From NCBI RefSeq assembly GCF_001611555.1, contig NZ_LSGP01000017.1, forward strand, positions 186,001-250,000: a stretch of DNA of 64,000 nt, written 5' to 3'. The stretch comes from Anaerosporomusa subterranea (GTDB lineage: Bacteria > Bacillota > Negativicutes > Sporomusales > Acetonemataceae). Positions 59,493 through 64,000 of this stretch are shown in pieces; position 1 is the first letter of the stretch, and the number at the start of each line of letters is the position of its first letter. The notes beneath the pieces were generated by a model that worked only from the letters and a program-made list of their open reading frames with translations, had not been told where the DNA came from and did not search any database. A program made the position numbers and the translations under genes.

Positions 59493-60731
59493 ATGAAGGT
59501 AGCTTTGACGGGGAAAAAAGGGATTCCTATGCAGATACTAATAGCATTTATTCTAAGTATTGTAGTTGGAATTATGTATCCCGCTTTTGCGAAATCTATT
59601 AAGCCGCTGGGAGATATTTTTATTACACTCATCAAAATGATTATTGTACCGGTAATTTTTTGTACGATTACTACCGGCATTGCCGGTATGGGCGATATGC
59701 AGAAATTAAAACGGGTAGGCACTAAAATGTTAGTCGTTTATGTTGGTATGACGTTTGTGGCATGTGCCATTGGATTAGGCGTGGGGTATCTGGTCCGTCC
59801 GGGAATGGGTGTTACTATGGCGGCGTCTCAGGCATTCACCCAAGTGGTTAAAACACCGACAGTCGGGGACTTTTTATTGGCTATGATACCCTCAAATTTT
59901 GTGGGGGCGCTAGCTAAAGGAGATATTGTGCAAGTTTTGGTATTGGGAGTTTTTGTGGGGGTTGCCCTTATAGGCCTTGGCAAAAAAGCTTCAACAGTTA
60001 AAGAGGTATTGGAGCAAGGTGCAAGTATCAGCTTTTACATTATAGATATTATTATGCTGTACTCGCCAATTGGTGTATTTGCATTGATGGCTAATGCAGT
60101 TGCTGTTTATGGTGTTTCGATTTTTGGCGCGATGATGAAATATATTATTGCTGAGTATATTGCCGCGCTATTAATAGTGATTTTAGTTTTTATATTGCCG
60201 CTCATGTTGTTTGCGAGGATCAATATAGGTAAAGCGATTAAAGATATCGGCGCAGTTTTCATTATGAGTGTTTCAACCTGCAGCGGCGCTGCTACTCTTC
60301 CTTTGGCAATGGATACGGCCACGAGCAAATTCAAACTACCCCAATGGCTCGTTGACTTTTGCCTGCCGCTGGGCGGTACTGTCAATTCGACTGGAGCCGC
60401 TATGTATAAATCTATTCTTATTGTTTTCGCGAGCGATTTTTACGGGCTTACGCTATCTGTTGATCAAATGATCATAACTGTGCTGATATCGACCATGCTT
60501 TCTGTCGCTTCGCCGGGAATCCCAGGCGGTGGGATAGTTATGAGTGCTATTATGCTGAACCTGATGGGGCTGCCTTATGAAATTGCCGGTATGCTTGCCG
60601 GTATATATCGTCTGGTTGACATGGTTCATACCCCAATGAATGTAATTGGCGATATTGTAGGGGCAATCCTGATAGGCAAAAGTGAAGGACTTTGGTCGAA
60701 TGAAGAGTATGTGAAGGAAAGTGAAGCCTGA
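59493..60731 (+). CDS. Dicarboxylate/amino acid:cation symporter (DAACS family)
   Basis: 412-aa transporter of the GltP/DctA/SstT fold with eight helices and two reentrant hairpins. HP1 carries SVSTCSGAATLPLAMD, and HP2 lies at SVASPGIPGGGIVMSAIML. Helix 7 normally reads NMDGT; here it is GGTVNSTGAAMYKS, so a Na+-site Asp is replaced. Helix 8 has LVDMVHTPMNVIGDIVGAIL, lacking the DRxxT Asp-Arg pair of strict aspartate transporters. Substrate is therefore not plain aspartate or succinate. First gene of a three-gene cluster. Confidence 0.92.
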   Translation: MKVALTGKKGIPMQILIAFILSIVVGIMYPAFAKSIKPLGDIFITLIKMIIVPVIFCTITTGIAGMGDMQKLKRVGTKMLVVYVGMTFVACAIGLGVGYLVRPGMGVTMAASQAFTQVVKTPTVGDFLLAMIPSNFVGALAKGDIVQVLVLGVFVGVALIGLGKKASTVKEVLEQGASISFYIIDIIMLYSPIGVFALMANAVAVYGVSIFGAMMKYIIAEYIAALLIVILVFILPLMLFARINIGKAIKDIGAVFIMSVSTCSGAATLPLAMDTATSKFKLPQWLVDFCLPLGGTVNSTGAAMYKSILIVFASDFYGLTLSVDQMIITVLISTMLSVASPGIPGGGIVMSAIMLNLMGLPYEIAGMLAGIYRLVDMVHTPMNVIGDIVGAILIGKSEGLWSNEEYVKESEA

Positions 60732-60806
60732 ATTTATTGAAACGGCAAATGTTGAAAGGTTTTCAACTGATTTCAAATTTAAAAGCCTACGGGCGAGGAG
60801 GATGTA

Positions 60807-61502
60807 ATGATGTCAAACGCAGGATGCAGAATCTTTTTAAAAGTCAACCGTCCCAGTAGAAATCTGGTAGAAGGCTTTAAAGGAATACCGGTCGCCAATA
60901 TTGCCGATGAAATGAATCGTTTCAGTTGTGTGGATGCGCGGATTAAGCCGCTTAATTCCCAACCGCTGTTAGGGACGGCATTTACGGTGAAAACAAGAAT
61001 TTCTGATAATTTACTGCTCCATAAGGCGTTAGAACTTGCCCAGCCTGGAGACGTTATCGTCGTTGATGCCCAGGGCGATACAGTTAATGCGATAACCGGC
61101 GAAATTATGATGTTGACGGCTGAAAAACTGGGATTGGCCGGTGTCGTTGTTGACGGTGCAGTGCGTGATGCCGATGCACTGAAAGAATTGAATATGCCTG
61201 TATATGCAGCCGGGGTTACTCCCAAAGGTCCTTACAAAGATGGTCCGGGCGAAATCAATGTGCCGGTATGCATCGGCGGAATCGCTGTCAACCCAGGGGA
61301 TATCGTGGTAGGAGACGCGGATGGTATTGTGATAATCAATCCGTCCGACGCTGCGGTTATACTGGAAAAGGCTAAAGGAAAGTTGGCTAAGGAGCAGGAG
61401 ATACTTAAGGGAATTAGGGATGGTGTTCCCAGAGATAAAAGTTGGGTAGATAAAACCCTAAAGACACTGAACTGTGAAATTATCGATGATTATTATCGAT
61501 AA
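60807..61502 (+). CDS. RraA/HMG-aldolase family protein
   Basis: 231-aa protein of the RraA-like fold, which includes 4-hydroxy-4-methyl-2-oxoglutarate (HMG/CHA) aldolase. FKGIPVANIADEMNRF, AQPGDVIVVDAQGDTVNAIT, GLAGVVVDGAVRDADAL (metal/substrate Arg-Asp pair) and GDIVVGDADGIVIINPSDA are the family motifs. RNase-E-binding RraA lacks the Arg-Asp pair, so the aldolase/decarboxylase reading is favoured: cleavage of a 4-hydroxy-2-oxo acid to pyruvate and a second oxo acid. GGAGG lies 6 bases before the ATG. Confidence 0.88.
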   Translation: MMSNAGCRIFLKVNRPSRNLVEGFKGIPVANIADEMNRFSCVDARIKPLNSQPLLGTAFTVKTRISDNLLLHKALELAQPGDVIVVDAQGDTVNAITGEIMMLTAEKLGLAGVVVDGAVRDADALKELNMPVYAAGVTPKGPYKDGPGEINVPVCIGGIAVNPGDIVVGDADGIVIINPSDAAVILEKAKGKLAKEQEILKGIRDGVPRDKSWVDKTLKTLNCEIIDDYYR

Positions 61503-61582
61503 GAGCAGGTGGTTGTCTATGCCGGGTAACGGCAAGCGGAGAGTAGTGGCATACAATAACGTAATTAATGGAGGCACGTAAT

Positions 61583-62773
61583 ATGATTTCCAAACGAGCT
61601 CGCGAGGTTCAAATTTCGCCTACAGTGGCACTGACCGGCAAGATAGCTGAGCTCAGGCGACAAGGAACAGACATCATCTCATTTAACATTGGCGAACCAG
61701 ATTTTCCAACACCGGATTATGTAAAAAAGGCGGCTTTTGATGCGATTAACAAGAACTTTACCAAATATCCTCCCGCTAGCGGCTTTCTGGATCTGAAAGA
61801 GGCGGTGGTTAATAAATTGCGGATTGATAATGGGCTATCCTATGATCCCAAACAGATTTGCGTTAGCAACGGAGCGAAGCAGGCGGTGGTTAATGCGTTG
61901 TACGCGTTATGCGGCGAGGGGGACGAAGTCATTATTCCTGTGCCTTGCTGGGTGAGTTATACGGAGATGGTTAAGCTGACCGGAGCGGATTCGGTGCTAG
62001 TCAAGGTCGACGAAAAGAATGGTTTTGCGCTTGATCTGGCGGCAATCGAGTCGGCGATAACGCCGCGCACTAAGGCGATCATTATCAACACGCCGAACAA
62101 TCCATCCGGAGCGGTATACAGCGAGGAGAGCTTACGGCAGCTTGCCGCCATGGCAGTGGAGCACGATTTTTACATCATCTCAGATGAAATCTATGAGAAA
62201 CTTATTTTCGACGAGGAAAAACATTTTTGTATTGGGTCGATTTCGCCTGAGGTGCAAGAGCGGTGTGTGATCATCAACGGGGTGTCCAAAGCATATGCCA
62301 TGCCGGGCTGGCGGATTGGTTATTCCGCTGCTGCCAAACCAATTGCCAAGGCAATCGAAGCATTTCAAAGTCAAATGACATCAGGGGCCTGTTCCGTTTC
62401 TCAAAAGGCGGCGCTTGCGGCAATAACCGGACCGCAGGACGACCTAAATAAAATGCGGGAGGAATATGACAGACGGCGGCGCTTTATGCAGAAACGGCTT
62501 AGCGAGATCGATGGTTTTGCATGTGACCCGGTCAAAGGAGCATTTTATTTACTTCCGGATATTTCAGGATTGCTGGGACGGACATATGCTGGGAAAACTA
62601 TTGCCAGCTCGATGGATCTTGCCTCCTTTTTGCTGGAAAAAGCCAATATTGCTGTAGTTCCGGGGGAAGCGTTTAACGCTAAGGACAAATTGAGATTTTC
62701 TTATGCGAACTCAATGGATAATCTGGCGGAAGGGCTTAATCGGATCGAAGCCGCTATTGCTCTGTTGAGCTAA
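61583..62773 (+). CDS. Class I pyridoxal-phosphate aminotransferase (aspartate aminotransferase-like)
   Basis: 396-aa enzyme of the AspC/PatA group: ISFNIGEPDFPTPDYVKKAA, KYPPASGFLDLKEAV, VSNGAKQAVVNALYAL, INTPNNPSGAVYS, the Asp/Tyr in ISDEIYEKLIFD and the PLP-Lys in NGVSKAYAMPGWRIGY. The substrate Arg is in LRFSYANS. ATG 61583 with GGAGG 8 bases before is preferred to an upstream ATG that overlaps the ribosome site. Last gene of the cluster. It would convert an imported amino acid to the 2-oxo acid for the aldolase. Confidence 0.93.
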   Translation: MISKRAREVQISPTVALTGKIAELRRQGTDIISFNIGEPDFPTPDYVKKAAFDAINKNFTKYPPASGFLDLKEAVVNKLRIDNGLSYDPKQICVSNGAKQAVVNALYALCGEGDEVIIPVPCWVSYTEMVKLTGADSVLVKVDEKNGFALDLAAIESAITPRTKAIIINTPNNPSGAVYSEESLRQLAAMAVEHDFYIISDEIYEKLIFDEEKHFCIGSISPEVQERCVIINGVSKAYAMPGWRIGYSAAAKPIAKAIEAFQSQMTSGACSVSQKAALAAITGPQDDLNKMREEYDRRRRFMQKRLSEIDGFACDPVKGAFYLLPDISGLLGRTYAGKTIASSMDLASFLLEKANIAVVPGEAFNAKDKLRFSYANSMDNLAEGLNRIEAAIALLS

Positions 62774-62821
62774 GCAGAGGAACGAGAGCAGCTAAAAATA
62801 TAGAGTATTTTAGTACGATAA

Positions 62822-62864
62822 AAGCGTAAATGTTAGACGTCGATGGGCGTTTTACATTTGCGCT
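62822..62864 (+). terminator. Intrinsic terminator of the symporter-aldolase-aminotransferase cluster
   Basis: AAGCGTAAATGT / ACATTTGCGCTT outer stem (one wobble), then ATTCTTTT. Confidence 0.75.
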
Positions 62865-62956
62865 TATTCTTTTACAATAAGAGAGTAATTGGTCCGGCGA
62901 AATTGCTTTTAGGGCTTGACTTTAATTAGCTGGTCTTTGTCCCTCTATAGCAAACG

Positions 62957-62996
62957 AAAGGTACGCCTAGGGTGTGAGCCTAGGGCGTACCTTTTT
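62957..62996 (+). terminator. Second intrinsic terminator
   Basis: AAAGGTACGCCTAGG / CCTAGGGCGTACCTTT, 15-16 bp stem with a 6-7 base loop, then TTTTT. The rest of 62774-63214 holds no gene I can support. Confidence 0.8.
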
Positions 62997-63214
62997 GCCT
63001 CCGTTCGGCTTGGCGGGAGGTATTTGTACGAATACATACCAAATTGCCGGAATTTTGCAGGGAATCGCGAAGCGGCAGATAATGTATGTATTGTGGGGCT
63101 TTTGCACTAATTTTTGCTAAATGAGGGGGCGGGCAGTTTAATACGCTTCCGTTACTTTAAAGACTCTTCGCCGTTTAACTCTATGTAAAAATACTTTCAT
63201 TGTAGGAGATTAAA

Positions 63215-64000
63215 ATGATAAAGTTTATGAGAACAATAACGAGCATCAGCCTGATCATCATAGTAGTCTTGGCAGTAAGTGGCTGTGCTACCAAAGGTGT
63301 TAGTCGACCACCAGAACCTGCTAAGCAACAAGTTGTTCAAGACGCGGCAGTCACAGAAAAAGCGGTTATGGATAACTTCAATGCGCTAATGCAGAAAAAG
63401 GATATCACTGTCCAGGAGATAATTAAGTACATTGATGAAAATATTGCTGCTGTATCGCAAATTAGCGCATCAACTATGGTCATTGGGCTTGAGAACGTTC
63501 AAAAGGAAAAGCTGCCCAAACTGCAAGACAAAGTTGGCGATAGCGAGGCAGTCCAAATAGCATTGACAAGAATCTATAAAAATGGTCTAACAAGTCAAGC
63601 TATCAGTAGTATCGAAAACAAAGAAGTCAAAGATATATTGATTGAGGCCCAAAACAGCGGTTTCAAGATCGAAACAGCCGAAGGAATGTACTTTCCCGTA
63701 ATCGACTACTCCGCTTACAAGAAGTACCGCAATGCTGTTACCCAAGACATTGCTGCCTTTATGGATATCATGGCTGTTGAATCAGATAAAACTCCTATTA
63801 AGGATGCTGCACTCACGATAAGCTGGAGTGAAATACTCAAGCGGGCGATGACGCAAGAACAGTTTATCAAGAACTATGGCAATTCAGCTAAAGTAGAAGA
63901 TATAGCACAAGTACTAAACCGTTATGCGGCTTTCGCCCTATATGGTGCCAATAATACGCCTTTATTTAGCTATGATACGAAACAAATGGTGCCGGAAGCT
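63215..64000 (+). CDS. Lipoprotein, partial (runs off the right edge)
   Basis: 262 codons present. Signal peptide with lipobox LAVSGC (about residue 26), then a mostly helical, charged mature part (PPEPAKQQVVQDAAVTEKAV and on) with YKKYRNAVTQDIAAFMDIMA near residue 170. I do not recognise the family. Start ATG 63215 with AGGAG 6 bases before. Separated from the gene cluster to its left by two terminators. Confidence 0.7.
   Translation, partial: MIKFMRTITSISLIIIVVLAVSGCATKGVSRPPEPAKQQVVQDAAVTEKAVMDNFNALMQKKDITVQEIIKYIDENIAAVSQISASTMVIGLENVQKEKLPKLQDKVGDSEAVQIALTRIYKNGLTSQAISSIENKEVKDILIEAQNSGFKIETAEGMYFPVIDYSAYKKYRNAVTQDIAAFMDIMAVESDKTPIKDAALTISWSEILKRAMTQEQFIKNYGNSAKVEDIAQVLNRYAAFALYGANNTPLFSYDTKQMVPEA

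Noticed and set aside
1-64000. CRISPR arrays, prophage or conjugation modules
   Set aside because: No regularly spaced repeats, cas, phage structural or transfer genes were seen; topB and the lone AAA ATPase are not enough to claim a mobile or defence island.

Overview
The window reads as a chromosome segment of a low-to-mid GC, endospore-forming diderm Firmicute, most likely Negativicutes (Sporomusa/Pelosinus-like). This is an inference. It rests on the mix of Firmicute features (strong GGAGG ribosome sites, YtaF, a KinA-like PAS kinase, ECF-type folate uptake under a THF riboswitch, many intrinsic terminators) with envelope proteins normally tied to an outer membrane (LPP20/FlgP-like, FlgT-like and CsgG-like secreted proteins). 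No rRNA, tRNA or CRISPR array was seen.

0-18 kb: 5' end of ftsH, a MarR regulator with its own palindrome, a four-PAS histidine kinase, ytaF and a Cu/Zn-SOD-like gene. Then a minus-strand operon for a multi-subunit D-amino acid (D-hydroxyproline-type) dehydrogenase, with a Na+/solute symporter at its end and a decayed dapA-family stump at its head. Next is a short-chain fatty acid transporter behind a consensus sigma-54 promoter, its AtoS/AtoC-like two-component pair, topoisomerase III, and an HxlR regulator divergent from a flavin reductase.

18-36 kb: secreted proteins, thiM-thiE under a TPP riboswitch with a terminator, 3-methyladenine glycosylase, a peptide-binding lipoprotein with an M20 amidohydrolase, a TVP38 protein from an apparently leaderless transcript, an ECF sigma factor without a visible anti-sigma gene, redox genes with an HxlR regulator, and an M20-YccA pair preceded by what looks like a terminator/antiterminator switch. 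Several decayed gene tails lie between the intact genes (VOC, copper-amine-oxidase-like stalk domain, PDZ).

36-51 kb: small redox and cupin proteins, a CGGC protein, folT under a THF riboswitch, a LysR-controlled FAD oxidoreductase-MFS-AroH cluster, a glutamate-type binding protein paired with a D-glutamate-cyclase-like protein behind a leader terminator, a HIT protein, and three secreted proteins resembling outer-membrane flagellar accessory factors. The 3' catalytic end (domains V/VI) of a lost group II intron lies at 50.8 kb.

51-58 kb: a region reworked by mobile DNA. A 988-bp Y1 (HUH) transposase element with 19-bp terminal inverted repeats sits against a truncated tctA. A 444-bp internally deleted derivative of the same element sits against a truncated MFS gene. 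Tails of a second REP-associated transposase occur at 37.5 and 57.8 kb.

58-64 kb: an RpiR regulator divergent from a dicarboxylate/amino-acid symporter, a RraA/HMG-aldolase-family protein and a class I aminotransferase. Together these look like a small uptake-transamination-aldol-cleavage pathway, controlled through three palindromes. The window ends inside a lipoprotein gene.
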